Shown: positions 25,221 to 38,999 of the stretch, piece after piece
Numbering within the stretch: position 1 is the stretch's first letter
Layout: each line of letters starts with the position of its first letter
Assembly: GCA_902728285.1 (NCBI GenBank)
Contig: CACVBU010000751.1
Location: forward strand, 62,001 to 126,000
DNA: 64,000 bases
Direction: 5' to 3'
DNA from: Clytia hemisphaerica
Taxonomy: Eukaryota > Cnidaria > Hydrozoa > Leptothecata > Clytiidae
Program-made: the position numbers and the translations under genes
The notes under the pieces: generated by a model
Databases searched by the model: none
Told to the model about the DNA's origin: nothing
The model's input: only the letters and a program-made list of their open reading frames with translations

Positions 25221-25363
25221 CTTCAGTTATTCAAACTTTCAGTTATTCAAACTTTCAGTTATTCAAACTTTCAGTTATTCAAACTTTCAGTTATTCAAAC
25301 TTTCAGTTATTCAAACTTTCAGTTATTCAAACTTTCAGTTATTCAAACTTTCAGTTATTCAAA
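25221..25363 (+). repeat. 16-bp tandem repeat array, about nine copies
   Basis: Near-identical units of TTTCAGTTATTCAAAC. Because 16 is not a multiple of 3, each reading frame passes through all phases of the unit, and chance open frames run across it. The unit resembles the transposon end further right (ATTCGAA and TCAGTTATTGAAAC near 26096), so the array probably grew from that element. Confidence 0.9.
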
Positions 25364-26094
25364 GCGATTTCTATCCCCCTTGGGAAAATTATAGGCTAAA
25401 CCACCCTCAGTTATTTGAATTTTTCTTTTTGGGAGATCGTTGAGTTGTTTTCTACCATTAAAGATTTTCTACGGGAATAAAAGGAGCTTATTTTAGGCAG
25501 TGTCTTCATGCTGAGTCAGATAAATCTATAAAGCTACTTTTTTATGCAACGATATCCTGCAAAAAAAGATCGAAAGTTGTTTCGAGATGTGACCTCACAT
25601 TTATTGCTTTTGTAAACAAAAAAAGTTGATTTCGAGCAGATTTACAATCGAATGTTTTGATTATAAGATAAAAAACGTTTCTATTTATTATATACATAAA
25701 AACATTCGAAAGAATATCAGTTAAAGTCTGTTTGAGGAATGTTTTTTTATTCAATGTATTTTCTTTTTTTCAAAACTTTTTTCTAATCTTGTCCCACTTG
25801 TTTTTATTACTTCAGCATCATCAGACCTTTCAATCAAAACAAGCCTTTAAACACTTTTTTCTTCAAAAAATTGGGTTTCAATACTCATGGTTATTTACAC
25901 TCTTTCTAGCAATTTTTTCAAAAGCTTTTAATATTCTCTCTCAGTCCAGAGAATTGAAGCAAACGGGATCTCTTCAACAATTTGTTCAAATTTATCCTTT
26001 CTCAAAAAAGTGAAAATCTTTATGTTTATTACCCTCAGCTGAACCACAATACCTCAATTTCTTCCAAGTTGGAAATCTGGAGGGAAATCGAATT

Positions 26095-26173
26095 TTTCAG
26101 TTATTGAAACTCCCGATTGTTCGAAGTAAATTCTTATCGCCCTTGGAGCTTCGAATAATCGGGAGTCTACAGT
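26095..26173 (-). repeat. Transposon end remnant (Tigger/pogo-like?)
   Basis: Read on the minus strand it starts CTACTGTAGACTCCCGATTA, then TTCGAAGCTCCAAGGGCGAT, and further in GAACAATCGGGAGTTTCAAT. Ends of this style are typical of pogo/Tigger-type elements. A CTATCCCCCTTGG stretch at about 25373 may be a related piece. No transposase frame remains. Confidence 0.4.
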
Positions 26174-26340
26174 AGTACTGTTGGGTACTAACTGCTGAGG
26201 GGTGGTTGGTGTACTTTCAAATTTTCAATTTTGCAGTTAGTCATCATTTGCAGATGTTTTGTACCAACTGCATGACCCCTCCCTGGTCAAGATTTTTGAC
26301 TGTCTGTTCTTCATGTTTTCACATTTTATTTTTCTTTTAG

Positions 26341-29300
26341 TGCGTGAAATTCCAGGATTCTATTATGATGAAGAAAAGAAGAAGTATTTCAAGATAACCA
26401 AAGATCACATCCAATCTAAAAGGAGCAAAGTCAAAGTCGCTGTAAAAGTAATTTTAACTTCAATCATTCAAACTCTTTAGACAAATTTGACCTCCCTTCC
26501 TTTTCCCTTTTAGGATGAGATGGAGTTTTTACAAGCTCTTATTTGATTTGGTTGGTCGTTAACCGGTAATAAAACAATTTTGTTACTTTTTCTAAAGAAC
26601 GCATCATTTTTTATTACTTCAAATGACCAATTATTAGAGTATCTTATAAAAACTCCATCTCATCGGTCCCTGATTAACCCCCCCCCCATTTAGGAAAGGT
26701 TTTTTGAATTTATAGCAGAAATTGACTTACGCAAGTTCAGTCTTGACTTTAATGGTATAATTCTTCAAGACAAGATCAAAGTTAAAGAAAGTTAAAGATT
26801 AGAATAGGTTGACATATGGATAACACAAATAAGATGCGTTAAAAGGTTTATAAGGTTTCGATATTTTACATAGAAGGTTAAGAAAAAATGGAAAAAAACA
26901 GTTTGAAAAAATTTGCAAAGCGTACTTACATTTTCTTGATCGACCCCTTCCCCCATGTACGCTTTTTTACGCTTTTCGAAGAACCCCTCCCCCTGGCTCC
27001 CTAAAAAGCACATTGGCTTTGTTATTGATTCTGGTTATTAAATTTGCAGATGTCATTAGAGATTCTATCTTCTGATTTGTCTCTCCACAAAATAAAGTCA
27101 TCCAAAGAGTGGTAAAACCTAGTGACTGTATCTTAATTATATATGTGTTGAGATGCGTTTTTGAGCAATGTATGATACTCGAGCAAAACTTTCAATTTCT
27201 TTTTTCCATCATATGCCAAAGATTTTTTTCATTGATTGTAAAGAATTTTGAATATTGTTGTTTCAAATTATGTAGGAGACGAATGCTGCCACCAAAAATA
27301 AGAAGTCAGCAAGCCTTAATCTTCCACATGAAGTTTGGAAGCGAGATATCTATGGAAAAGATAGTGCTCTCATCAGGTTAGAAGAGTCTTCTTATGAATT
27401 TCAATCAAATCTAGGGTGTACTTTGTTCAATGTTTTGACAATAATCTTACTTCATTCCCATTTCAGGCTTTCTATGCAAACCATATTTCATTCATTAAAA
27501 TACAAACCTCAACATATCATCGAAATTCCTCTTTCTAATCCATTAAACGGAGCTGAAGAAGATTCGTCCATATCTTATTACATCAAGGTAAAAAAACTGG
27601 TCGTTTTTAAATCATTCAAACTCTTTAACATATAGTAACTTTTTGTCAGCAAAGAGACAATTCGATTGTTTTTCATTACTTAGATTTAATTCAACTTCAT
27701 TTTAAATCAATCGAATCAGCAAAAGTTGTACTACAGCTTTTGAATTACTACCTCTTTTGAATGTGGGATGTATTATTTTTTAATAATAATATAATTTCTC
27801 TTCCGTAGTTCAACTCAAATGGCAAGAATGTACTCGTGGCCAGAAGGGACAGGTTTGATTTCTACTTAGCTATCATTATGAATTTGTTAAAACTGATTGC
27901 AGTTGGAACAAAACAACATCGTATATACACCCATCAAACCTTGGTGGCGCGGTCGGCTTTTTAGGGGACTGGTAACAAATTTACAATGAAGATTTATTCT
28001 TGGCCAACTGCATTTTCAGACTGCAACTAAATCAAACTAAGCCAATTCCCGCCAAAACTCTAGATACATTTCCCAATGTCTTTGCGGTGGAGCACAAAGT
28101 ATTTTTAACGATCGAATTGCTTAAGTTGATGTTACTTTATCGCTTCAATGTAAGGGTATCTATCTTACATTTTTCACAAGAGCAGTCCCACACTTGTGTT
28201 TGAAATACCGTCGTCCAGAAGAATTTTCCTTCTATTTTCGTTACCAGTCTCCACAAAAGCTGACTTCACTGCCAAGGGTTGATAGGTGCATTATTGCAGA
28301 GAAATCTTGGGAATGATGAAAAATTGTTCTTTATACGTCATTATGTTTCTTCTTTCTATTGTGAAATGGTTGTGCTTTTTCCCAAGTTTTTTGTTTGTGC
28401 TTCCTGCCTTTCATATGTGTGACGAGTTTTAACATTTTTTCAAACACCGGTATTTTTACAGACATCATTGTTATATTATAGCCATGATATTTTCACAACA
28501 AAGCTGTCTTCCAATAAGAGACTACATTTTGAACTGGAGAAAAGACAAGAATCCTGGTACAACCGTCTTGTTACTTCATATAAAAATGTAAGTTTTGTTC
28601 ACGTTCCTGTTTTTCCATGCTTGAGTTTGCATCATCTCTGTAAAATATAGAATGGAATTTTTTTTTACAATGTGAAAATAAAAATGTGCCTTCCAGTTTT
28701 TCATGGAAATTTATTTTATTAACCCTTTTTGTTTTATAGTTCAATACATTTCATTGGTCACCTTGGCATGATTCATCTTTTGTGTAGGTTCTTTAGAATG
28801 ACAGTTATGTGCAGTTGATTCTTTGTCCATTTCCTCGACATGCTGTCAACTAGTGAGAAACTGTAACCATGTGACTTTTGTTTCACCTAATGATCATAAC
28901 TTATTAAAAATTTTCCTGTTGGAATTTTTTTCTAACCTTCTATTAATTTTGGTGATTTTCTTTGTAAAGTTCCTTCTTTTGTTTTTCTATGGCTTCTGAC
29001 TCCTTTTCGAAGGTTTTCAGCCTATGACATTTTTGTTCCAGCTCTGAAACTCTTTTAACAAAGCATTCTTCTTCTTCACGCTAGATATGTGTTCACAACA
29101 GAAAAACTACTTCGACCAGGCTTCATTCAATATAAATCGTTTGCCAAAATCTTTCACCATCAGCAAGATGAGGGATGTGAGTATTTAACCAAAACTGTCT
29201 TTCATTTGGAAACGTGTCGTCCCAAGAACCTTATTAAGGTTCTTTAAACGGATTAGAAAGTTTCCCAATTAAGAAATAAACAATCTATATTTTTTTTCAA

Positions 29301-30948
29301 TGTCAAAAAGCAACTATTCAAAATCTCCATTCAAAACCGGCTACTTTTTTGTCATTTCATTTAGCTCATAAGTAAATTCTGAATTTTATTTGCTGTAGTT
29401 TCCCATTATTAGTTTCTGTGTTCATTTAGGTAATGCTGTGATGACGTGTAAACATGGAGTGACATGGAATTGCTGTAATTGGTCCAGATTCCCATTCCAT
29501 TCGTCACGAGTTGTTGTCGGTAAGACTGCAGTCTTATACCAGTTTATACCTTTATTCTTAATGTATATTTATGATCTAAATCGAAACCCATTTACATGAA
29601 TATGTACACCTTAACATAGATTTGACTGTTGTGTTTCAGGTGAATCTGCAAAAAAGCTGAGGATTTCTTGTTCAGAAACATTGACCCTAACACAGTCTGT
29701 ACATCTCACAGACCGTCCGAAAGCTGTCGAATCATTCACACAAGTATTTTTCTTCATGATTTTTAAATTTTTATGATCAATGAAAGTTTCATTAATCTGA
29801 AATTCTTTATCCTTAAAATTGAAGCTATATATTCTTAAAACTAGCAATCCCACTGATTGGCTCATAAATTTAGATTCATTTTCCAGTTACTTTGTTCTTA
29901 CTTTTCCCATACTCGTATCAAAATATTGTGGTTATGTTCCCAGGTCTTATCCAAAGAACCCTAAAGACAGTGATACAATCCAATTTACGATTTTCGCAGG
30001 TACCTTGTTATGCTGTTGGGTTAAAGTCTGGTGCCATAAGTATTGTTGATCAGCGAACTGACACTTGTAGCGTGACCTGTTCTAATGCATCTGATTATTG
30101 TATTGATTGTTTGAAAATTCATCACGATGAAAATTATATTACTTCGAGTAACTGGAATGGAAAGGTAATTTGAATCAGCGGAGATTATTAGTTTTTGTCA
30201 CTGAGAGATCATTCCTTGACTCGAGATGAAGCCTGATTTTACCCTTCTGGGGTCTTTTCTGGGTTCCAAATCAATATTTTCAAAAGCTCTTGAGTTTTTG
30301 TCAACAGATTCGTTATAACTGTTTCACTTACACGCATTTACCTATTTTATCTTTAAAGACTTTTAATTTTAACAGATCAATACGTTGGATATGCGCATGC
30401 GTCGGACGGTTTGTTCATATGCAGGTCACGTGAACAATTCACACGACTTACAATTCCATTTCGATCGAAGAGAACATTTTCTGTATGCTGGTAAGCATAT
30501 ATTCTACCCTCTATTCACGTTCATATATTAATTATTTTTCCCGCTTTATTTTACAAATCACCCTGTTACTTGTACCAAACTCGTCCACGCAGAAAGATTA
30601 TCCTATGGCGCTCGGGATGGTACAGGCTGGTTAGTTTCCCGGGGCTCTCTTGTTTTTACGAAAGTCAATCGTCAGAGATGTGAATTTTAGGTTCCTGAAC
30701 TCATGTCATAAAATATAAAAACATTTTTCTTCAACTTTTTCATAGTTGGTTCAGACAGCAAGCTTCGGATATGGGACATCAAAACACAAGCATTGTGCTA
30801 CAATGAAAAACTAAAGACATTTTCTTCATCTTCGGAAGAACACTTCCCTCCTGTCTTATCTTTCATAGATCGCTGGTCAAACGATGAAAGTTTCTTCGGA
30901 ATGTTTTGCTTGAATAAAAACAATGGACAGTTTGTCCCTGGTCTATAA
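26341..30948 (+). CDS. DCAF4: DCAF4-like WD40 repeat protein (5' end not found)
   Basis: First recognised exon 26341-26447 encodes REIPGFYYDEEKKKYFK, the DCAF4 N-terminal signature; it needs one preceding base, so an upstream exon exists. Further exons: 27276-27376, 27467-27587, 27809-27852, 27903-27971, 28462-28587, 29085-29176, 29430-29519, 29640-29743, 30000-30164, 30376-30490 and 30746-30948. From 28462 onward all phases agree, and the order of features matches human DCAF4 (GVTWNCCNW, GLKSGAISIVDQR, WNGKI, AGHVNNSHDLQFHF, GSDSKLRIWD). DCAF4 is a WD40 substrate receptor of the CUL4-DDB1 ubiquitin ligase. The joint after 27971 is not solved: with the frame used there, both candidate next exons (28020 and 28462) would create TGA. 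The exon borders between 27853 and 28461 are therefore tentative. Confidence 0.78.
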
Positions 30949-31109
30949 CCAAGAATTAGAATAGATCATTTTGGTAGTGTGTTTATTTGAATGACCACAG
31001 TTGTACATAATTTTATAGATGGATTCATTCAAATGAATGCAGTATAAATGAAGCAATTATTTGTGGCTCTCAAACCAAGGTTCCGTCGATGAATATATAG
31101 TCTTTTTTG

Positions 31110-31115
31110 AATAAA
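31110..31115 (+). promoter_or_regulatory. Poly(A) signal of the DCAF4-like gene
   Basis: A canonical AATAAA on the plus strand, about 160 nt after the stop codon at 30946-30948. Confidence 0.5.
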
Positions 31116-34100
31116 GGCTCAACTTGATAAACCAAAATGTTTGACCCTCTTACGATAATGAACAATTTAGGATAGGGTGCTCCATCATTTGGCGCCTAGA
31201 TTTCTGTCGGTTCGTGGTAACAAGTGACTGTGAGTCATTCAGAATTGAATAGTGAAATAAATTAAATTACTAATTATCTCATTTTTCTATATACGTGAAT
31301 TAGTTTTTAATATTTTAATGTTTTAGACTTCATATTCAATGTTTGAATTGTTCCAATGAAACCCGATTAAAAGCCAAACATCTCGTATGGGTGAACAACT
31401 TCTTTTTAATTCTTTCCTCAAACATCTTAATCTATGGGCTAACACAACGGGCTTTCTGTTTGTTTGAAGAGATGAACAACGTACAAGAGATGTTCTGTTT
31501 TGAAAGTTTAGTCCATAATGTTTTGAAACCAAATGACTTTGACTTGCTATGTCATCACTTTATATATCCGGAATAGACTCAATGATTATTTTAAAATCTT
31601 GATGGCTGTAACACCAATAACTTGTTTATGATATGACATGACATTTTATTTCTTATCTCGACAGGTGATATAAATACAATGTACGACAATCATTTCCAAG
31701 ACCTCCGGATCTGGTGAAGTAAAGTATTCTACAAAGTAAAATGTGAGTTTCAGTCATTTTCCAATTATTTCCTTTACAATTTAAAAATAATTAGTAGTCT
31801 TTTTTTCATAGTACCCACTGAGCTTTATATTAATTAAACTATGGAGGTAGTTAGCCAATCCCGGCAAAAGCAAAATCTTTTGATCAGAGTTTTTTTTGAA
31901 AGTAGTACCCTTATGGTAGCACTACTCAATAGCGAAGTAAATAGCATCGAGAGCGCTAGATCTACTTTTCCTTTGATACCTTTGATAATGTAGCACCGTT
32001 TGACGTTAAACTTTAACATTGCAATGGCTTCTTTGTGGGCAGGGAAAGTACCTTGCATTCTTCGTGAAGTATTCAAATGAATGATCTTGAATAGTTTTGA
32101 TGAAACGTTTTGCCACTAATTTTGACTTTTATAGCAATGCTAGTGCTGGTAAGTCCGACTTTCTGCCTTATCTCTACTCGAAGTGAGAGACGGCAAAAAG
32201 TTGACGGAAAGTCGTAGTCCAAATCTTTGCTTGAAAAGATTGAAAGAAGTCATTGCATTGACGTCAAAAGGAAGGCATCGCATTGAATTTCGACAGTCGA
32301 CTTTATGCCAACTTTCGTCAAAAACTAGGGAAAGCAAGGCAGAAAGTCGACCGTCTAGACTGTCAGAGCTATCTCTTTGAGCTTAATTTTGTTTAAAATC
32401 GCATTTAAGTGCACAAAAGTGAACCAAACAAATTTTGTTTTCCAGTGAGTACATTGGTATGATACACTGAGACGCAATTATACGCGCTAAATGCCGTGAC
32501 ATTGCAAGGTGCACCTTACATGAATGTATCAAAAAGTTTTTACATCCAAATGTGATCATTAAAGACCCCGTATGTAAACACTACTTAATTCCTTTGAAGG
32601 AAGAGGGTGATTTTTCTATGGCGTTTAACTGCGCCAAACTCCTTTACCTAAATATCAGGGGGACTCTTTTTCGCCTGGGGGCTGAACCTGGGCTGAAGCT
32701 TTGAAAGCTAGAAGTTTCCTTTTCAATTCTACTTCTTCTTGACATCGAGTGGTTAATTTATTTTCAATGGGGATTACCTCTATTTTCCCGTTCTTCAAGG
32801 CTATTAGAGGTTACAGCTACCAGGTGACTCAAAAGTAATTTGGACGTTTGATCATCTAATAAAGTCGAATAAAGTCTTTAATGAGTTCAAAGTTAATGCT
32901 TGAGCTCAAATGCCAGTTCATGCTGAAGCTCCAATGCCAGTTCATGCTGGAATTCTATTCGACTTTCCATACTTCCTTCTTAATGTAAATTTCTATGGTA
33001 ATTACTACTTTATTATTTGAAAGATTTTAATTGGTTATTAAAACCTCGTAATCTTTATTTACTTTCTTAATTCATCTTTTGAAACTTGTTCTTAATGCTT
33101 GCTTGATGTCGTCACTTCCAATTTTTTGTTCCCAAATTTTGTTCAATAATCATTTTTCATTTTGTCCGCCCTCTTTCATTATGACGTCATCAATATTTGA
33201 ACACGTGACTTAAGGTAAGGAAACAGAGATAATACTTGAGGATTTTGTGAGCTGCGTGAGTTTATTAGCTGTGTCTCTTTAGTTGATGGTACATCTTCAA
33301 ATATCAGCATTATCTTTCATCTTTGGCTATATGGTAGTCATGTCATCTCGGACTGCCTATAAGAAAGAAATTAGTCTTATTCATGGCTTGATCGAATTAG
33401 TACAGTTTGTATAGCGAAGCTAAGGTTTTTGCAAGGAATCAATTCTTTTTGTGGTAAAACTTTCACCTTTTAAGAAACAATTTACGTGCTTTATATTATG
33501 TTAATCTACACAGTGCTTTAGGTTTTTAACTGGAATATTTTGGCGCATGGAAAATTGGGCTGAAGATTTTATCATTTGGCTCCACTCAGGCCGATCAAAG
33601 ATTTCGTTTGAAGTACAGTGAATTTATTGTAGTTTTGTTGGATGGAAGCGGGATGTTTTCTTTTAGCAATTAGTCGCTGTAAATAAACAAGTCTACAAAA
33701 AACATAAGGTATCCGGAAAGAAATGAATAAGGAGTTACTTTAAGAATGGCGTCAAAAGTTTAGCATGCTGTCTTATCGATAAGGTCTTATCATGAGTAAT
33801 TTTCATTGATGTGATGTGTGCAGTCTCCTTCACTTCACCTTATCATGGTTTCTTAAATTAACTTGGAGGGACGATATAAATTTTCTACTATTGGCTATCC
33901 GCAACGCTGAGTACTCAGTTCATAGAAAAACAATAATATTACTGGGCTACTTAGCGTTAAGTCTAGCATTAAAGTTTTTTTAATACACTTTGCCTTTATA
34001 GTTAGTTGGTTCTATTGGTTTGTCCGAAAAATTTCAGTGATTCCTTTTTCGACCACACTTCATTTTTCTTTCGACCGTTTGTCACTTTTTTCGCTTATTC

Positions 34101-37100
34101 TTTGTACCAAAGGAGAGGGTATCGTAGAGGGTGGAACTACTTCGCTATGATTTGATGCTGCATCTTTTAAATTTTGCTCCTATAGTAAACTAGAAAAAAG
34201 AATGCAATAAAAAAAGTATAAGATTCCGTTAATGTAACCTTTACTCAAACCCTTAAACATTGTGAAGTTATGGCAATGATAATGATAATATTTACATCAG
34301 TGGGACCTTCCTTTGGTAATTGAATATCATTTCGTAGTAATTGTTGGTACTTCATCGCCCTTTATTCTTATTAAAAGATCTTTAAACACAAATTCTTCAA
34401 AACGACAACTGCACTCTAAAAGGGGTGTGGAGGTTCATTCATAGGAACTAATCGTTACACAGACAGAATGGTTTTAGAACACCTCAGTTGTCCTACTTAG
34501 TAGAAAAGGTTGAACCGTTTTTGGATCCTTTTTACTTTACAACATGATAAAAACAACAAGGTGTCTTTGTCTTGAACACACGGTTCTCCTAAATAGGGGA
34601 TTAGTTTCATTAAAGAAGGAGGCGTTCTAAGGCGGTGCACTGCTGTGTGTGGTACATTCATAGAACGTTCAGAAGGCGTCACTTAGGGAATAGAAATGAA
34701 ATCTGTTTCTTTTTTCAACTTTATAGACAGTAAAAATACGGGGAGGGATTTTTCGAAATCCTCTCCACAATAAGGTTCATTATACGAATTTAATTAGGTA
34801 GGATTAAATTTTAATGAAGGACTTTGTGATGATCAGGCAAAGGTTGCTTATCGAAAAAGGATTGTTTTCATGCCAATATTTTATAATAGAGCCGTTTGAT
34901 TTGTTCTATAAGTTTTTACAGCTTAATGGAGGATGCCTGATGTAAGGTTTTGTGTTTTGTACTTCAGAAATTCAAATCTCCTAGTGAGAGTTATTAGATT
35001 CACTGTATGGTGATGTGGTTTGTTTGTGTCGTTACTCGGATGGTTTTGTGTTTACTTCAGTGTAAATTTATATTTGATGGCATGAAGTCTTGTCTATGAT
35101 TTGATACAACCTTGATTATTTGCTTGATAAAGTATAAAATACGGTACCAAACTAATTCAAGACACTTGCTCCTACCTAGCATTTTATTGTTTTCTTGTTT
35201 TTGATTTTTGTTGTTTTTGCCAATGAAATATTTGACCAGATTTATCATAATTGGTCGGTTAATCCACAGCATTTAAAGATTTTTGTGAAACAAATCTCCT
35301 CTTTATATTTTCTTTCGCTTAGTGAAAAATTCTGTAGTTGATAACATCATAATAAACTTTCGACTTTTTAACAATACCGCAAAAAGTGCCACAAAAATGT
35401 TTGTCTTTTCTCAGGACCACCTTCTTTTCCTTATCGTTTTTTGATTGGATTTTCGCACTTTAACCTACATTCTATATATGTGATGCATCGTAGATAAAGT
35501 TTCTTTCGACATTCAGTCTAGCCCAAATTATTTAATTGAAATTAAAATTCCAGTCAATATTTTCGAATCGATTTGCCAGACGAAAGTGTTTTTGTAAATA
35601 AACCAGTGGTGTGACAAGGAGAAGATCTCTATCTCGACTTTCGAGACATCGTTACATTTCAAAAGCAAAACTAATATTCCAATGCCTGTTAGTTGACATG
35701 ACATGAGTTGCGTAACTTTAACTTGAACCTACAGCTATAGCGTGCCGTCCCCATTGCTTTTCATTGCAAATAAAATTTGCTTGGTGATCAAGGCAACGAC
35801 AGGAGAGTCCTGGATACTACGGATGGGCGCTTGTCAGCTATGTATGGTCTGTACCGACTACTTTTGAGAAAAAAGCTTCTTCGCCAATATCTTCAAAGAT
35901 TTCTCTACCTTTACATAAAGTTTTTTCACAAACCTTTCATGCAAAATCATGGAGTGTAAAAAAGAGAAACCAATTTTAAGTTCTCTAGTCTTTCAGCCAT
36001 TGCATTTCGTACTCAGCATTCATTTTCCGAAGTTTCATCAGTGCTGAGTGTTATGTAGAACATCAAACAGTTACAAATTCGACGAGAAAATCATTTCGAT
36101 CAGAAGTCAACTATGTTACACTTTTTCATCATTGAAACCTTGGTCAACTATTTCACAAAAAGGACCATTGTCAATTTCAAACTCCCACGTTAAATCTGTT
36201 GTTTTGTGGTGAGTCAGAGGATGAAAAGAAAGCAAATTGGTCACTTTTGCTGATTTCGACATACTTTATTAAGAGTGATTAAGTTTTAGGTTAGTTATGG
36301 TCAATTAGATCTTATTGAGGTTTGATGTTGATTTGATTGATTTAGATATCCATCTATCTGTCACCACGACCTTTGACTCTCTACGATTGGATTTACTTCA
36401 AGGACGTTCACCGTAGTTACGCTCGTCTCTAAAGAATCCGTAAAACTTGCCAATCGCTCATCTGAGGGCTGTTTTTATGATTGTTTTCAATTTCCTTTTG
36501 AAATATTCACTTTTTTTGCTCTGAGTATTTGGTTTTTCTCAGAGTGTTGCAACATAGGGAACACATTGCTCTTTCTCGTGTTTTACGTCGTTTTCACACT
36601 ATTCTTAGCTTCGGTTTCGTTGATGGATTTTTAGTCGTCAAAAAGGTTGAATCTGCCCATCTATGGTTGGAGTAACCAAATCGTGTGTTACATAGCCCCC
36701 TCTATTTTTTTGATACACTGTTCAAGTACGCTTCTAAAGTGTTGCTTATTTTGTATCTGTATATTTCGTCATCATTTGTCTTTAAGTAGTTGATTTATGA
36801 GTCAGTCCAATTTCTTAATTTTTAAATATGCCTTGGAACCTTATCGAATTGACTCACAATACCTTACTTTGTCACTTTATATAGTATCTTTTTGTTTATT
36901 ATTAGACGGTTTTGTGCAAAGAAGTATTGATGATTTTTATAATGTCTCATGAATAGATTTAATATGACCTCCAATTTGTCACTTCTGACAACATTCTTTA
37001 AATATGTGAACGACACAAACTTGATGACAGTATTTTTGCTCTCGTTGCCACAAATAACTTGACAGCAAATCTATTTCTTCTTGGTGAAACCGAGTGACAT

Positions 37101-38999
37101 TTTTTGATCCACTGATCTTGTCAAGTTTGAATTTGTCAGCCAAAATGACAACTAGTAATTTTGAGCTTACAACAGATTATTTCAGCTTAGATATTTGGAT
37201 TGATGTGTTTGAATATTGTAAATGCAAACATTTGATTTGCTTGGTTGTAGGTTTTGCATTCGAATTTTCTTGGTGACAAAAGCCTGGATTCCCTACAGTG
37301 AAAAATTGTTGGTGCACATGGTGTTGGTTTACTTATGTCAAACATTTGCCATCCTACGTACTGAGTCATTTTGGTTTTCTGGTTTGAAATGAGTATCGAC
37401 ATCAGTTGGCAGTTGTTTTTCATACAATATTTATGCAGAATAAAAATTCTCTCTTTAAAAGCTGTTTCTTATCAATATGTTATTCATTGAGCTGGCTCGC
37501 TCGTCCTCAGTCCCCTCACTCTCTTGTCTTGCAGGTTTTGATATCTTTTTCTCCTCTTTTTAAAACCAATGTAAGTAATTAAGGAAGATCATCTCTGATA
37601 GACACATTTTTTGATACTAAACACAGTGTAGCTGTTCTATTACTCTCATTTTAAACACTGTTCGACTATTGATATGACATTCAAGAAAATATGTTGTCTA
37701 TTTGTGGAATATGCTTAAACTCAAAAACAACTTTCTATTTTAATGTGGTTGGTTTTAGTTATGAAGATAATATTGCTTACCATGAAGTCATTAGACGAAG
37801 GTCCAAAAATTAAAATAAAAGTATAAAGTTTTATATTGGCAACGAGAACGCCAAAGATAGACGTCCTAAACTGGCTCTTTTTAATCAAAGGTTAGACCGG
37901 GATATGCATGGGCCCTTCAATGTCTTATTCCTTAGGATATAACGGTTTTAGTGATATTGTGTAATTGGTTCAAAGGAGTCTGTCTTTTTTTGTTCAAATT
38001 TCAATGAGAGGAGGTTACACACTTTGTCGAAAATTCTCATCCTTTATTAATTCGAGCATATTTTTGTAAGGATTCCGTCTCTCAAGTTGTGGTTAGCGAC
38101 CAAGATGACGTCACATAATCTACCTTAAGAATTTGTAATCTCAGATGTGTGCGTCTGATTCGTGTCTTTTGTTTCTGAATCAGTTTATTGGATTTGTCTT
38201 CTATGAAATACTCGTGAAGATGCAGTGTCAAGTTCTACATAGCTCTGAAGATATACACAAAAATCTGTTGCAGGCGTTCAGTAACTATGCCAATCATTAA
38301 TAAGGCTAGGTTTTCAACCTCAAATGGTTGGTAGTTGGTGAATTACTTTCATATTCAGTGACCTTTATGGAGTTTTTGAAAAAGTTTTGAATTGCAAGCA
38401 TTTAGAGGTGAGGTTTTGTACTGGAAGCTCTTGTCAACAGTAGACAGAATGAGATCACATCGTGTAGCATGAATATTGTAAGAGTACTGTTGGTGTTCTT
38501 TGAACAGCATCCGATATTTGTTTGTCTATTTTTTGTACGGTTATCAATTAATTAGTTTTATTTCCATCGCTTAGTTACACAGATGGATTTAAACTATCGC
38601 CTTCGAATAATTTCCTGCCTTTTCAATTCTGTAAAAAAAAATCTGTTTCTTGCAGACTTTTCTCGTGTTTTATGCGTTAGAATGCTTTGGGAGGGAGATC
38701 TGTAACAATTTCTTTGCGAGTGACATTCTCTTTTTGTGTGTCATTGTAACTTGTTTAGCACGGCATGTCAACGCACTGTTATTGTATTCAACTTTTATTA
38801 GCGATCTGAATTGTGGTTTAGAGCACAACAAGCAGCACTCGTCATTTCTCATTATTCTTTTAGTGTATCAGTTACGGAAAGGTTTTTTTTATTTTCTCTC
38901 ATAGATTGTTTCCTATAAAACGTCAGACGGAACAGATAGAGAAATCAATGATACAGTGACATTATATGGTATGCGTTGTTCGCTACACACCTTCACAAG
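31116..38999. other. 8-kb interval without recognised genes
   Basis: No exon similarity was recognised on either strand, and unlike other gaps it shows almost no inverted-repeat elements. A short imperfect tandem duplication (ATGCCAGTTCATGCTG twice) lies at about 32909-32950. Splice-acceptor-like sites occur at 38654 (TTTCTTGCAG) and 38904 (TTTTCTCTCATAG); the latter probably starts the exon containing the protease ATG. Part of the interval may therefore be 5' UTR intron of the protease gene. Confidence 0.4.

Larger units (their letters stand above)
17275..26340. other. Gene-poor, repeat-rich interval
   Basis: About 9 kb between ZFYVE21 and the first recognised DCAF4-like exon. It holds a G-rich MITE, a 450-bp MITE, a 1-kb fold-back element, a 16-bp tandem array and transposon-end remnants, all listed separately. 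Three tandem GTTCCCACTTA-type units lie at 22890-22950. The missing 5' exons of the DCAF4-like gene should lie here or be absent from the window. I recognised no other protein. Confidence 0.45.

Noticed and set aside
25057..25443. 128-aa and 73-aa frames with repeated SNFQLFKLSVIQ
   Set aside because: These are translations of the 16-bp tandem array in different frames, with no gene signals.
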